Shown: positions 9,195 through 19,284 of the stretch, piece after piece
Numbering within the stretch: position 1 is the stretch's first letter
Layout: each line of letters starts with the position of its first letter
Source: an uncultured Clostridia bacterium
Lineage (GTDB): Bacteria; Bacillota; Clostridia; Oscillospirales; Acutalibacteraceae
Reading direction: 5' to 3'
DNA length: 64,000 nt
Assembly (NCBI GenBank): GCA_946555465.1
Contig: CAMNST010000006.1
Location: 62,001 to 126,000, forward strand
The notes under the pieces: model-generated
What the model saw: the letters and a program-made list of their open reading frames with translations, nothing else
The model's database searches: none
What the model was told of the DNA's origin: nothing
Made by a program: the position numbers and the translations under genes

Positions 9195-12176
9195 TTACCC
9201 CTTTTTTATAAATTTTATATTTATTAAGCCAAAACTATGAAGTGTAATTGTATCATCACATATTCTTTCAATACAATTCTCTGTAATATCCACTATCTCC
9301 GAAATTTTATACCCTTTAATTGAAACCTTCGCAGTCTGCTCAGTTTCACTTGAATTATAGAAACGGGCAATTATTCCGCTGCCGTCATCGGCAGTCTTTA
9401 TTGTTTCAAGAACAATGCTGTCATTGTCGGTATCATAAAATCCGGTTGAACTTCCCTGCTCTGCAGGCTCACCATCAGTTATAATCAATGGATTGTTAAG
9501 CAGGTATGCCTGCTTATACGTTTCAGTTGACAGTTGTCCTGCATGTGTAAACAATGCATACTTAATTCTGTGAATACCCTGATCAACATTTTTACCGGGT
9601 CCGCCCTTAGGGCTTCTTACAAGATTCATATCAATAATGTCATTTTTGCAGCGGTATCCGTATTTGCAATCATTGATTAACGAAATACCAAAATCATTTT
9701 CAGACATATCAACAAATTTCTGACCTGACACCTCAAACTGAGCCATCTCGATGCTGTTATTTTCAGTGGTAGGTCTTGAAATATGGCCAAACTGAAGATT
9801 AAATTTGCATTCATCGGATTTAATGCTGACAGGAAACGCAATACGAAGCATACTCGACTTCTGATTAACATCAAGTGTTAAATCAACATAAACATTCACA
9901 TCACCGTCTATGATATAAAACTCCTGTTTAACGGTACAGTCTCCAACTTTATATTCGGCCAAAGCGCCGGCTTTTGCCCCGTCAGTATATGTTGAAAATG
10001 CGGTACACACTGCATCCTGTTTTGTAGAAATATAATCAGCACGGCAGTTTTCTATATCCCAGCAGTCTCCGTTATCTGCATATTGCGAAACAACGGCAGC
10101 CTTTGTATTTGCTTTTATAAATTCTTTACCAAGTATCTTATTGAAAAGCGAAGAAACACAGCCGTCCTTAAACGCAACACGCACCCTGTCATTTTCAATA
10201 AAATCATAGCCGCACACTGCATTGAATGCTGAAATTTCTTTTCCCTTTTCAAGCAATTTATATCCCAGTGCAGGCACATTAACCCTGTACCATTTGTCAT
10301 TTATCTTTACCGCTTTTTCATATGAGTAAGGGTTAAAATTAACAACTGCTTTTTTCTTAACAAGCATATTTATAAGATAATCAACACTGTTTACCAACTT
10401 ATTATAGATTATCTCATACCTTGCCTCACATTCCGCATAAACACGATTGATTGAAGAACCCGGAAGAATATCATGAAACTGATAAAGCAATAATTCCTGC
10501 CAGATTTTATCAATCTCATTCCTCTCTATAGGAAGAGTTATACCCTGCGCCGCAGCAACAGGAACAAGCATTTCGTAATTTCTGATTACAATTTCGCACT
10601 TACGGTTATACCATTTATTCTTCGCTCTTGTAGTATATGTCCCCTGATGGCGTTCCAGATAAAGTTCGCCATTATAGGTTGGATATGCTGTGCCGTTATC
10701 AAGCCTGTTGAAAAAATCCATGCTCTTTTCAAAACGCACTCTCGGCATACCTTTTAAATCTTTAAATCTGCACGCTCTTTCAATATGTTCATAGCCCGGT
10801 CCTGCTCCGCCGTCACCAATACCGAAAAGGCTCATTGATATATCGGAAATATCACGCTGGGTATATTTCTTTTCACCATTGACAAGAAAATCCCCTCTCA
10901 TAGGCGAATTATATGTATCCTCCGGAAGCATATGTGCAAGCACCGACGTGCCGTCAATCCCCTTCCAGTTAAATGTATGATACGGAAATTTATTATAAAT
11001 ACTCCAACTCATTTTTTGAGTAAGAAAATACTTAACTCCCGCAAGTTTCATAACCTGAGGCAGACAGCCTGAATAACCGAAACTATCGGGCACCCAGAAT
11101 ATTTCCATATCCTTTCCGAATTCCTCTTTAAAGAATTTTTTGCCGTAATAGAACTGACGTATCATACTTTCAGCACCAATTAAATTGGAATCAGGTTCAA
11201 CCCAGGTTGCACCCTGAACATCCCACTTAGGCGTATCGGCAAGTTTCTTAATTTTTTCATACAAATCAGGGTACTGCTCTTTAATCCATAAATAAAGTTG
11301 TGCCTGTGAAGCACCGAAAATGTAATCATCATAGCGCTCCATATTACGCATCTGAGTTATAAAGGTTCTTGCACCCTTTCGCTTGCTTTCTCTTATCGGC
11401 CACTCCCACGCCAAATCAAGATGAGCATGACCTATTGCCGAATATGTAAATACATTTTCAGCATCATTTTTCCGTGAAAGCAGCGGTGCCAGCATTGCTC
11501 TGTACTCAACAGCCGTGCTTTCATCTATTGTACCGCAATACATAATTTTTTTAATTGCCGCAAATACTTCATCGGCAAATTCACGGTCAGAACCAAAATC
11601 ATAAACGCTGAGCAAAACCTGAACATCAAAAGCAAGTGCACGTACCTCCCGGTTTATCAAAGCCATCTGAAGTTCCTTTACCCTCGACTGATTTTCCATA
11701 CAACCAAACAAATCGTTTGCACCGCAGTCAATCCAAAAATCAATTTCTCTGCCATTTATAAGATTGTCATAAAGCGGAATTATTCTTTTTATAGGTGTTC
11801 CGAGTTCACCGCCGCCGAATTCAGCCGAATAACAGGTAATACTTTGCACCATATTGCCCTGTAAATCATAAAGCAAACCTTCACCGCCGACATTCAGAAT
11901 GAGAACCGCATCGTCTTTATTAATATCATCAGGCAGTGTTCCTGTAATATGAAACCATGCACAATCAAAAACATCCTCTGCCCATTTATCCCCTTCGCAC
12001 AGGGTTATGGCTTTGCCCGAAAACTTTTCTTCAAAAGGCAATGGCTCTTCACTTACATAAGCCCTGCAGTTCAATTTACCGACAGTGTTGTACGAATTAT
12101 CAAACAGCATATCGGAAAAGCGCTCTGCCTTTTCTCTCTCCTTATCATTAAAAGTTCTGTTATCGTTTAATGTCAT
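9195..12176 (-). CDS. Alpha-mannosidase, GH38
   Basis: AIGHAHLDLAWEWPIRESKRK, WVPDSFGYSGCLPQVMK, LLYQFHDILPGSS. Confidence 0.94.
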   Translation of the reverse strand: MTLNDNRTFNDKEREKAERFSDMLFDNSYNTVGKLNCRAYVSEEPLPFEEKFSGKAITLCEGDKWAEDVFDCAWFHITGTLPDDINKDDAVLILNVGGEGLLYDLQGNMVQSITCYSAEFGGGELGTPIKRIIPLYDNLINGREIDFWIDCGANDLFGCMENQSRVKELQMALINREVRALAFDVQVLLSVYDFGSDREFADEVFAAIKKIMYCGTIDESTAVEYRAMLAPLLSRKNDAENVFTYSAIGHAHLDLAWEWPIRESKRKGARTFITQMRNMERYDDYIFGASQAQLYLWIKEQYPDLYEKIKKLADTPKWDVQGATWVEPDSNLIGAESMIRQFYYGKKFFKEEFGKDMEIFWVPDSFGYSGCLPQVMKLAGVKYFLTQKMSWSIYNKFPYHTFNWKGIDGTSVLAHMLPEDTYNSPMRGDFLVNGEKKYTQRDISDISMSLFGIGDGGAGPGYEHIERACRFKDLKGMPRVRFEKSMDFFNRLDNGTAYPTYNGELYLERHQGTYTTRAKNKWYNRKCEIVIRNYEMLVPVAAAQGITLPIERNEIDKIWQELLLYQFHDILPGSSINRVYAECEARYEIIYNKLVNSVDYLINMLVKKKAVVNFNPYSYEKAVKINDKWYRVNVPALGYKLLEKGKEISAFNAVCGYDFIENDRVRVAFKDGCVSSLFNKILGKEFIKANTKAAVVSQYADNGDCWDIENCRADYISTKQDAVCTAFSTYTDGAKAGALAEYKVGDCTVKQEFYIIDGDVNVYVDLTLDVNQKSSMLRIAFPVSIKSDECKFNLQFGHISRPTTENNSIEMAQFEVSGQKFVDMSENDFGISLINDCKYGYRCKNDIIDMNLVRSPKGGPGKNVDQGIHRIKYALFTHAGQLSTETYKQAYLLNNPLIITDGEPAEQGSSTGFYDTDNDSIVLETIKTADDGSGIIARFYNSSETEQTAKVSIKGYKISEIVDITENCIERICDDTITLHSFGLINIKFIKKG

Positions 12177-12186
12177 AATACCTCCG

Positions 12187-12204
12187 TAAATGATATATCA
12201 TTTA
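12187..12204. promoter_or_regulatory. Palindromic operator O1 (TAAATGATATATCATTTA)
   Basis: Perfect 18-bp palindrome just upstream of the GGAGG RBS of the GH38 gene; the 16-bp core is identical to O2. Confidence 0.85.
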
Positions 12205-12291
12205 ATACAAATTTCCTTATGTGTTTAGAATATCATTTTTTTCGTTATTTTGTCAATTAACAGGATTTACAAAAATGTCTGACGGTTATTG

Positions 12292-12320
12292 TTGACAATT
12301 AAACTCAAATGATATATCAT
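12292..12320 (+). promoter_or_regulatory. Sigma-A promoter of the GntR gene (TTGACA-17-TATCAT) overlapping O2
   Basis: TTGACA 12292-12297, 17-bp spacer, TATCAT 12315-12320 inside the palindrome. Confidence 0.7.
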
Positions 12321-12324
12321 TTGA
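12305..12324. promoter_or_regulatory. Palindromic operator O2 (TCAAATGATATATCATTTGA)
   Basis: Perfect 20-bp palindrome directly upstream of the regulator RBS. Confidence 0.87.
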
Positions 12325-12335
12325 AAGGTGGTAAA

Positions 12336-13403
12336 ATGAAGTTATATGAAACAGTTTATACAGAACTAAAAAAAAGAATATATGCGGGTGAATTTGAAGG
12401 CGGCAAACTTCTGCCGACAGAAAAAAGCCTGCAGGAAGAATTCGGTGTAAGCAGAATAACCGTTAAACAGGCATACAGCATATTGTCAGAAGAAGGACTG
12501 ATAAAGAGAATTGCAGGCAAGGGCACGGTATTATCAGAAAAAAATAACATCAGCAAAAAAAGCAATCTGATAGGAATTGTGCTTTGCGATTTTGATTCGT
12601 CGTTCGGTGAAAAACTTATAAAAAGCATTGAAGAAAATGCAGAAAAACACGGTTACAGCATAATAATAAAAAGAAGTTTTGATAACCACAAAAAAGAAAG
12701 TTATGTGCTCAATGAACTTACAAAACTCGGTGTTGACGGAATTATTATCCAGAACTGCCACGGTGAATTTACAAAAAATCTGATTGAACTTTCGTTAAGA
12801 GACTTTCCGCTCATTTCCGTTGACCGTTACGCCAAAGGTCTTTTAATTCCTTCCGTCACATCTGATAATTTTTCGGCAGGAATAAAGGCTGCAGAAAATT
12901 TAATAAATAAAGGACATAAAAAAATATTTCTTGCCTCAATAAATCCGCAAAGCACATCAACGCTCACCGAAAGAGCAGAAGGGTTTAAACAGGCACATAT
13001 TAATCACGGAAAAACACTGTCACCCGATAATTTTGTTATTAACCTTAAAAGTCCCATAACAAAAAACAAAAACGATATTGAAAATGATATAAAAATATTA
13101 AAAAACCATATAAAGAAACATCACATCACCGCAATAGTTGCGGCAGAGCGTTTTGCCGCAGAACTTTGTGCAAGTGCAATCGGGGAACTTGGAATGTCAT
13201 TTCCCGATGACTGTGAAATGATTTGCTTTGACTATGAAGATATTTTTCTTTCACAAAGTAAATTCACATATATACGCCAGAACGAAGAAGAGATGGGAAA
13301 AATATGCACTGAACAGTTGATTAAAAAAATCAACAATGAAAATATCACAATGAGAAACATAATAAAATCTGACCTGATAAAAGGAAATTCAACAAAAGAG
13401 TAA
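12336..13403 (+). CDS. GntR-type wHTH regulator with LacI-like effector domain
   Basis: LYETVYTELKKRIYAGEFEGGKLLPTEKSLQEEFGVSRITVKQAYSILSEEGLIKRIAGKGT (GntR wHTH), then a periplasmic-binding-like domain. Start at 12336 after GAAAGGTGG. Confidence 0.92.
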   Translation: MKLYETVYTELKKRIYAGEFEGGKLLPTEKSLQEEFGVSRITVKQAYSILSEEGLIKRIAGKGTVLSEKNNISKKSNLIGIVLCDFDSSFGEKLIKSIEENAEKHGYSIIIKRSFDNHKKESYVLNELTKLGVDGIIIQNCHGEFTKNLIELSLRDFPLISVDRYAKGLLIPSVTSDNFSAGIKAAENLINKGHKKIFLASINPQSTSTLTERAEGFKQAHINHGKTLSPDNFVINLKSPITKNKNDIENDIKILKNHIKKHHITAIVAAERFAAELCASAIGELGMSFPDDCEMICFDYEDIFLSQSKFTYIRQNEEEMGKICTEQLIKKINNENITMRNIIKSDLIKGNSTKE

Positions 13404-13405
13404 AT

Positions 13406-13453
13406 AAAAATGCACAGGAACTGAGCCAAACAAAAAGTTCCTGTGCATTTTAT
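13406..13453. terminator. Bidirectional hairpin terminator
   Basis: aaaaatgcacaggaact ... agttcctgtgcattttatttt. Confidence 0.8.
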
Positions 13454-13896
13454 TTTTCCATAATGAAATTTGTAAGAGCAATTCCGTTTCTTATAACCTG
13501 CTGCTCTTTTACCGGAATATACCCTCTGCCGATAAAAAACGGTTTTGCAGTAATTGAGGAATGCGTAATTATCTTTTCAAAATCAGATGCATTTTCCAAA
13601 TCATTGCATATTGCTGTTGCAATCCCCTGTTTCTGATAATCTTTGTGAACATATAATCTGTCAAGATAACCGTTTTTATCAATATCGCCAAAACCGACTA
13701 TTATTTCGTTTTCAACTGCAACAATACTGTAATGCTCAGATAAAGTTTTGTTCCACTGTGTTAAATCAATACGGTCTGCCGCCCACGCATCCAACTGTTC
13801 AGGCGTATAATCTTTTGCATTAACAAAATGAACGGTTTTATAGAATAACTCTGCTATGCAACCAATGTCAGACGGCTGATACTTTCTTAAAAACAT
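13450..13896 (-). CDS. GNAT family N-acetyltransferase
   Basis: IVGFGDIDKNGYLDRLYVHKDYQKQGIATAICNDLE. Confidence 0.85.
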   Translation of the reverse strand: MFLRKYQPSDIGCIAELFYKTVHFVNAKDYTPEQLDAWAADRIDLTQWNKTLSEHYSIVAVENEIIVGFGDIDKNGYLDRLYVHKDYQKQGIATAICNDLENASDFEKIITHSSITAKPFFIGRGYIPVKEQQVIRNGIALTNFIMEK

Positions 13897-13923
13897 TTTA
13901 CTCCTCCGAAATAATACAAAACA

Positions 13924-14754
13924 TCAAAATCTTATATTTCTGAATTTCAGCGGGGATATACCCATTTGCTTTTTAAAAAAGAAAACAAAATTTGAAACGC
14001 TGTTAAAACCTGTTTTATAAGCAATGCTTTCAATAGAATTATCTGTTTGCTGCAGCAATTCTTTTGCCTTGTCAAGGCGAATGGCAAGCAGATAATCATA
14101 AGGCGAAAAATCTGTTGTTTCTTTAAATATTTTTGAAAAATATGAACTGCTCATATGAGCAGCACCCGCAATATCTTTAATAGATATATTTTTATCATAA
14201 TTTGCGGTTATAAAATTTTTTGCTGTTTCAATACTGTTCATTTTTCTGCTTGTCTGATTAAATTCATCTTTTTTGCTGACAATGCAAAGTAAGAAGTATA
14301 AATCATTTGAAATATCATACTCATTATGATTCAGTTTTATATATGTAATCATATTAAAAATGCAGTCCGCTGTCTGGCGGGTACATTTTATTTTTTTGCT
14401 TTTCTGGGCGGTAATTTCATCAAACCACTCTTTTGAATTATTACCGTCAAAATGCACCCACACCGTGTGGGCATCCGTATCCGTAAAATATCTGTGCGGC
14501 TTATAGCAATCAACCAACAGCAATTCATTTTTCTGTGCGTTAAACTCGGCACCGTCCTGAATCATTGTTATATTTCCGTCAAGTACATATATCGCAAGAA
14601 TACTGTTATAATTATCCCTTACAACGTTATATTCTGCATTGCAATAGAATTCGCCGGCGGCTATGGGATAGTATAATAACCTTTTGGCAGTTTGAGACGG
14701 AGTATAAAAATACATATGTGAGCCTCTGTTAAGACCGTTTCCGATAAGTTCCAT
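13924..14754 (-). CDS. AraC family transcriptional regulator
   Basis: N-terminal cupin-like half; C-terminal double HTH ISIKDIAGAAHMSSSYFSKIFKETTDFSPYDYL...IAYKTGFNSVSNFVFFFKKQMGISPLKFR. Confidence 0.92.
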   Translation of the reverse strand: MELIGNGLNRGSHMYFYTPSQTAKRLLYYPIAAGEFYCNAEYNVVRDNYNSILAIYVLDGNITMIQDGAEFNAQKNELLLVDCYKPHRYFTDTDAHTVWVHFDGNNSKEWFDEITAQKSKKIKCTRQTADCIFNMITYIKLNHNEYDISNDLYFLLCIVSKKDEFNQTSRKMNSIETAKNFITANYDKNISIKDIAGAAHMSSSYFSKIFKETTDFSPYDYLLAIRLDKAKELLQQTDNSIESIAYKTGFNSVSNFVFFFKKQMGISPLKFRNIRF

Positions 14755-14859
14755 AAAAATATAATAGGATTTCTAAATTTTTTGATATTATTTCAAAACA
14801 AATCCTCTTAAAGAGATATTACAATAAAAGTAAAAATAAGTCAAATTCGGAGTGGTAAA

Positions 14860-15217
14860 ATGAGTAATATTTCTAAAGTTATGGTATGGGAGGAAACTGT
14901 TATTATTCCCGCATATGAAACCGCCAAACCCGTCATTTCTTGAAAAAAGAGTTTATCAGGAAAACAGCGGCAAGGTTTACCCACATTCGGTTATTGACAA
15001 AATCAGCGATATAAAAACCGACAAAAAATATAAACATCATCTTAAAAAGGCATTTGGCGACAATCCGTACTGCTGTTTTCCTAACAGGATTGATGATATT
15101 GCGGTATCGCTGCCTGACTTACTTGTATTTGAAGAAGATTTAAACATTAAAAACAAACTGCAACACTTTTCAGATTGCAACGCATTACAAATTATCATTT
15201 TAGGAGAACCGATATGA
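14860..15217 (+). pseudogene. Decayed DUF5107-type (TPR) protein gene: frameshift plus internal deletion
   Basis: ATG at 14860 gives MSNISKVMVWEETVIIPAYET...*; the next frame continues KPPNPSFLEKRVYQENSGKVYPHSVIDKISDIKTDKKYK, then jumps to HHLKKAFGDNP...SLPDLLVFEEDLNIKNK. Confidence 0.7.
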
Positions 15218-16818
15218 GATATAATATTTCTTTAAACAAATGGAACTTTTCTATTGAAAAACTTAATTATTGCGCAAAAGTTACAAGCCCTCACACATGG
15301 AATGTTGACGACAGTGTTATGAAACACAGAGGATACGCAGAATATGAAACAACTGTTTTTATAGATGAAACACTGAAAAACAACAAGGCTTTTATTTCCT
15401 TCAATGCTGTTTATCACACTGCTAAAATTTATATAAACACAGTATTTGCAGGAGAACACAGCCGCTCAGGTTTTACACCTTTTAAAATTGATGTAACCGA
15501 CAAAATTATTTTTGGTAAAAACAATACCATTAAGGTAATTGTAAATAACACCCATATTGATGAAATGCTTCCCCATAAAGATGATTTTGACTGGGCAGAT
15601 GACGGCGGTATTATCAGAAAAGCAGAGTTACAGTTTATGCCCAAAAATGCAATAGAATATATAAGAGCCGAAGAATGCATTTCTTCAATCCATAATGATT
15701 TTTGCAGCGGCAGACTTTTGATAAAAACTGCTTTTCTCGACGGCAGTACCAAAAATGCCAATCTGAAAATCATGGATTATTCAACCGGCAAAACAGTTAT
15801 AGAAAAACATTTTGAAAACATTCAGAACGAAATTACGGTTGATTTTGAAAACCTTAAACCATGGAGTTGCTGCTCACCTAACCTTTACAGAATTGCACTT
15901 GAAACCGATAACGATTATTATGAAATCAGAACAGGGCTGAGAACTGTTGAAGTTAAGGGCGAAAAAGTATTTTTAAATGGTAAAGAAATCTATCTTAAAG
16001 GCTGCGAATGGATGCCGGGCTCACATCCTGATTTCGGCATGGCAGAACCACTGGAACACAGTATAAAATGTCTTAAACAATTAAAAAATGCAGGTTGTAT
16101 ATTCACGCGTTTTCACTGGCAGCAGGATGATGCTCTGTTTGACTGGTGCGATGAAAACGGATTGCTTGTTCAGGAGGAAATTCCATACTGGGGTTATCCG
16201 AAACAGGCAACACCGCTTCAGTTCGACATAGCAAAACAGCAGGCAGACGAAATGGTTTACTTTCATTCAAATCACCCATCAATTATATGCTGGGGCGTCG
16301 GCAATGAACTTGGTGCAGAAACAGAACCGACAATAAACTATGTTAAAGATATGATTGCATACTTTAAATCTATTGACAGCAGACGTCTTGTAAACTATGT
16401 TTCAAACACTCTGAGCAGAATTGAAAATGCCGACAAAGATGATGCTGCACTTTACGGCGACATTGCAATGTGGAATGATTATCTCGGCCTGTGGGAGCCG
16501 AGTGATGATATTAAAAATCACATGATAAGAACCTGTAAGAAAGCAAAGGGAATGCCGCTGCTCGTTTCGGAATTCGGTCTCTGCGAGCCACATTTTAAAG
16601 GCGGCGATAAAGAAAGAGAAAGAATTCTTAAAGAACGTCTTGAAATGTATGCAAAAATAGAAAATATATGCGGCTATATGTGGTTTTCGCTTAATGATTA
16701 CCGCACACACTGCGGTGAAGCAGGAGAAAATAAAATGCGTCAGCGTGTTCACGGCTCAACAGATTTATACGGCAATGAAAAGCCATCATACAGACTGCTT
16801 TGTGAATTGCAGAAATAA
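15214..16818 (+). CDS. Glycoside hydrolase family 2
   Basis: GCIFTRFHWQQDDALFDWCDENGLLVQEEIPYWG, HPSIICWGVGNELG, PLLVSEFG. Start at 15214 behind TAGGAG. Confidence 0.9.
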   Translation: MRYNISLNKWNFSIEKLNYCAKVTSPHTWNVDDSVMKHRGYAEYETTVFIDETLKNNKAFISFNAVYHTAKIYINTVFAGEHSRSGFTPFKIDVTDKIIFGKNNTIKVIVNNTHIDEMLPHKDDFDWADDGGIIRKAELQFMPKNAIEYIRAEECISSIHNDFCSGRLLIKTAFLDGSTKNANLKIMDYSTGKTVIEKHFENIQNEITVDFENLKPWSCCSPNLYRIALETDNDYYEIRTGLRTVEVKGEKVFLNGKEIYLKGCEWMPGSHPDFGMAEPLEHSIKCLKQLKNAGCIFTRFHWQQDDALFDWCDENGLLVQEEIPYWGYPKQATPLQFDIAKQQADEMVYFHSNHPSIICWGVGNELGAETEPTINYVKDMIAYFKSIDSRRLVNYVSNTLSRIENADKDDAALYGDIAMWNDYLGLWEPSDDIKNHMIRTCKKAKGMPLLVSEFGLCEPHFKGGDKERERILKERLEMYAKIENICGYMWFSLNDYRTHCGEAGENKMRQRVHGSTDLYGNEKPSYRLLCELQK

Positions 16819-16820
16819 TA

Positions 16821-16857
16821 AAAAGTCAGGCAGACTATTGATCTGCCTGACTTTTTA
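16821..16857. terminator. Bidirectional hairpin terminator
   Basis: aaaagtcaggcaga ... tctgcctgactttttat. Confidence 0.85.
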
Positions 16858-16864
16858 TATTAAC

Positions 16865-17854
16865 TTATTTAAGATTTTCATTAAAGAAGTCAGCCATCTT
16901 GTCAAACGGAATAATATCACTTTTATCATACAAATCGGTATGAACAGCACCGGGAATAAGCATAAGTTCTTTATTTTCTGAATAAGCACTGTCTTTCACC
17001 ATATCACTGTAAGCATCTTTGCTGAAATAGCAGGAGTGTGCCTTTTCTCCGTGAATAAGCAAAACAGCACTGCGAATTTCATTGCTGTATTTCAGAATAG
17101 GCATATTCATAAATGACATACAACCTGTAATATTCCAACCGTCATTTGAATTAAGTGAATGTTTATGATAGCCTCGCTCGGTTTTGTAATAATCATAATA
17201 ATCTTTTACAAAAAACGGAGCATCTTCAGGCAATGGGTCAACAACACCGCCGCCGCGCACATAAGTTTTCTCTCTGTATTCTTTTGTTCTCTGCTCATTC
17301 AGCGCCTTTTTCTTTTCAAAGCGTGCTTCCTCGCTGTCTTCCGAATCAAAATATCCGTTTGCATTTACCCTTGTCATATCATACATGGTCGATGCAACCG
17401 TGGCTTTGATTCTTGTATCAAGTGCTGCCGCATTAATCGCCAGACCGCCCCAGCCGCAAATACCGATAATGCCGATTTTATCCGAATCAACATTTTCCTG
17501 AACGGAAAGAAAATCAACAGCAGCCTGAAAATCTTCGGTATTAATATCAGGTGAAGCCATATATCTCGGTTCACCTCCGCTTTCACCGGTAAAAGAGGGG
17601 TCAAATGCGATTGTCAAAAAACCTTTTTCTGCCATAGTCTGGGCATAAAGACCTGAGGACTGCTCTTTAACTGCACCGAAAGGACCGCTTACGGCAATCG
17701 CAGGAAGTTTGCCCTGCGCATTTGCAGGCTCATATAAATCTGCTGCCAATGTTATTCCGTAACGATTATAAAAAGTTACTTTGCGGTGGTTTACTTTGTC
17801 ACTTTTCGGGAAAGTCTTATCCCACTCAGTTGTTAAATTAAGTTTGTTCTCCAT
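16865..17854 (-). CDS. Alpha/beta hydrolase (dienelactone-hydrolase/YcjY-like)
   Basis: GITLAADLYEP, GIIGICGWGGLAINAA (nucleophile-elbow region with Cys), VLLIHGEKAHS, PGAVHTDLYD. Start at MENKLNL (17854). Confidence 0.82.
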   Translation of the reverse strand: MENKLNLTTEWDKTFPKSDKVNHRKVTFYNRYGITLAADLYEPANAQGKLPAIAVSGPFGAVKEQSSGLYAQTMAEKGFLTIAFDPSFTGESGGEPRYMASPDINTEDFQAAVDFLSVQENVDSDKIGIIGICGWGGLAINAAALDTRIKATVASTMYDMTRVNANGYFDSEDSEEARFEKKKALNEQRTKEYREKTYVRGGGVVDPLPEDAPFFVKDYYDYYKTERGYHKHSLNSNDGWNITGCMSFMNMPILKYSNEIRSAVLLIHGEKAHSCYFSKDAYSDMVKDSAYSENKELMLIPGAVHTDLYDKSDIIPFDKMADFFNENLK

Positions 17855-17975
17855 AAAACTGCCTCCTGAAAATATTATATACACAACGTGCATCCAATGT
17901 AAAATACTTATATCTGATATCTTGTTATACTTTACACAAATAACCGGTTTTGTTATAATAAAACGAGGTGATTCT

Positions 17976-18857
17976 ATGGAAATCAGAGTTTTAAGATATT
18001 TTTTAGAAATTGCAAGAGAAGAAAACATGTCAAGAGCAGCAGAACGGCTGCACGTTTCACAGCCTACACTGTCACGCACTGTGAAAGATTTAGAGGAAGA
18101 ACTCGGCAAACAACTTTTTACAAGAAGCAATTACAGCATTCACCTTACGGATGAGGGAATGCTGCTCAGAAAAAGAGCCGAGGATTTAATTGAAATGGCT
18201 GATAAAATAACGGATGAGTTCCGCTCTCTCGGTAACACTGTAAGCGGTGATATTTATATTGGCTGTGCCGAATCCTATCTTGTTAAATATCTGGCTCGTG
18301 CCATTAAAAATCTTAACAAAATTTATCCTCTGATACGCTTTCACATTACAAGCGGTGACACAGAACAAGTTGAGGAAAAACTAAAAAAAGGACTCTACGA
18401 TTTTGCTTTTATCGTAGAGCCGCCCGATTTGTCCCAGTATAATTATCTTGAAGTACCCGAAAGCGATATATGGGGAGCAGTAATACCGAACACGCATCCC
18501 CTTGCACAAAAAAATGAAATCACCATAAACGACCTGCTGCCTTATCCGATATTTGCATCAAGACAATCCATGATCGTTGACTTACCGCGATGGTGCGGCG
18601 AATATTCGGAAAAATTAAACCTGCTTGCAAATTTTAATCTGACAACCAATGCCGCCGTATTTTCAAAAGAGGGGCTCGGTATTACTTTAACATTTGACCA
18701 TCTTGTGGATACAAGCAAAGAAAGCGGACTGGTTTTCAGACCGCTTTCACCAAAACTGGAAACAAAAATGTATATTATATGGAAAAAATATCAAATGTTC
18801 ACCCCCGCTGCAAAAGCACTGCTTGACGAACTTAATAATATTTTTAACGTTGAATAA
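17976..18857 (+). CDS. LysR family transcriptional regulator
   Basis: MEIRVLRYFLEIAREENMSRAAERLHVSQPTLSRTVKDLEEELGKQLFTR. Divergent from the hydrolase. Confidence 0.93.
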   Translation: MEIRVLRYFLEIAREENMSRAAERLHVSQPTLSRTVKDLEEELGKQLFTRSNYSIHLTDEGMLLRKRAEDLIEMADKITDEFRSLGNTVSGDIYIGCAESYLVKYLARAIKNLNKIYPLIRFHITSGDTEQVEEKLKKGLYDFAFIVEPPDLSQYNYLEVPESDIWGAVIPNTHPLAQKNEITINDLLPYPIFASRQSMIVDLPRWCGEYSEKLNLLANFNLTTNAAVFSKEGLGITLTFDHLVDTSKESGLVFRPLSPKLETKMYIIWKKYQMFTPAAKALLDELNNIFNVE

Positions 18858-18888
18858 ATATTAAAAATTATTTTGTTTTATACCGAAC

Positions 18889-19221
18889 CTATTCTCTTAT
18901 AAACTCACAATCCGTGGCAGGAACACCCAAATCGTCCGACTCATAGCGTTCAATTTTCATATGCAGGTCATATTTATCCCTTAACTGTGCAATTTTCTGC
19001 ATCATAGGTGATGCATGATGAACATCCAATGCGTGTTGATTTTTCCAACTGTCAATTAAAAGCACCGTCTCATTATCATTCATCGGAAAAAAATAATCAT
19101 ATCTTAAGTTCCCCTCCTCGGCACGAATATCATCGGCAGTTCCGCTTTTGGTCATTTCCTCTGCAAATTTTCTGGCATTTCCGTTTTTGCCGCTGTAATA
19201 AATATTTATAGTAACAGCCAT
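18889..19221 (-). CDS. Antibiotic biosynthesis monooxygenase (ABM)-like small protein
   Basis: Single ABM-like fold: KFAEEMTKSGTADDIRAEEGNLRYDYFFPMNDNETVLLIDSWKNQHALDVHHASPMMQKI. Confidence 0.75.
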   Translation of the reverse strand: MAVTINIYYSGKNGNARKFAEEMTKSGTADDIRAEEGNLRYDYFFPMNDNETVLLIDSWKNQHALDVHHASPMMQKIAQLRDKYDLHMKIERYESDDLGVPATDCEFIRE

Positions 19222-19284
19222 ATAATTACCCCCTTCAATTCAATTTTTTACCGGCAGACAGCAGTTCATCCCCGGCTGAATCCG

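Noticed and set aside
10830-10860. Partial match to the GntR operator (gatatatcgg)
   Set aside because: Inside the GH38 coding sequence and lacking the palindromic arms; probably chance.
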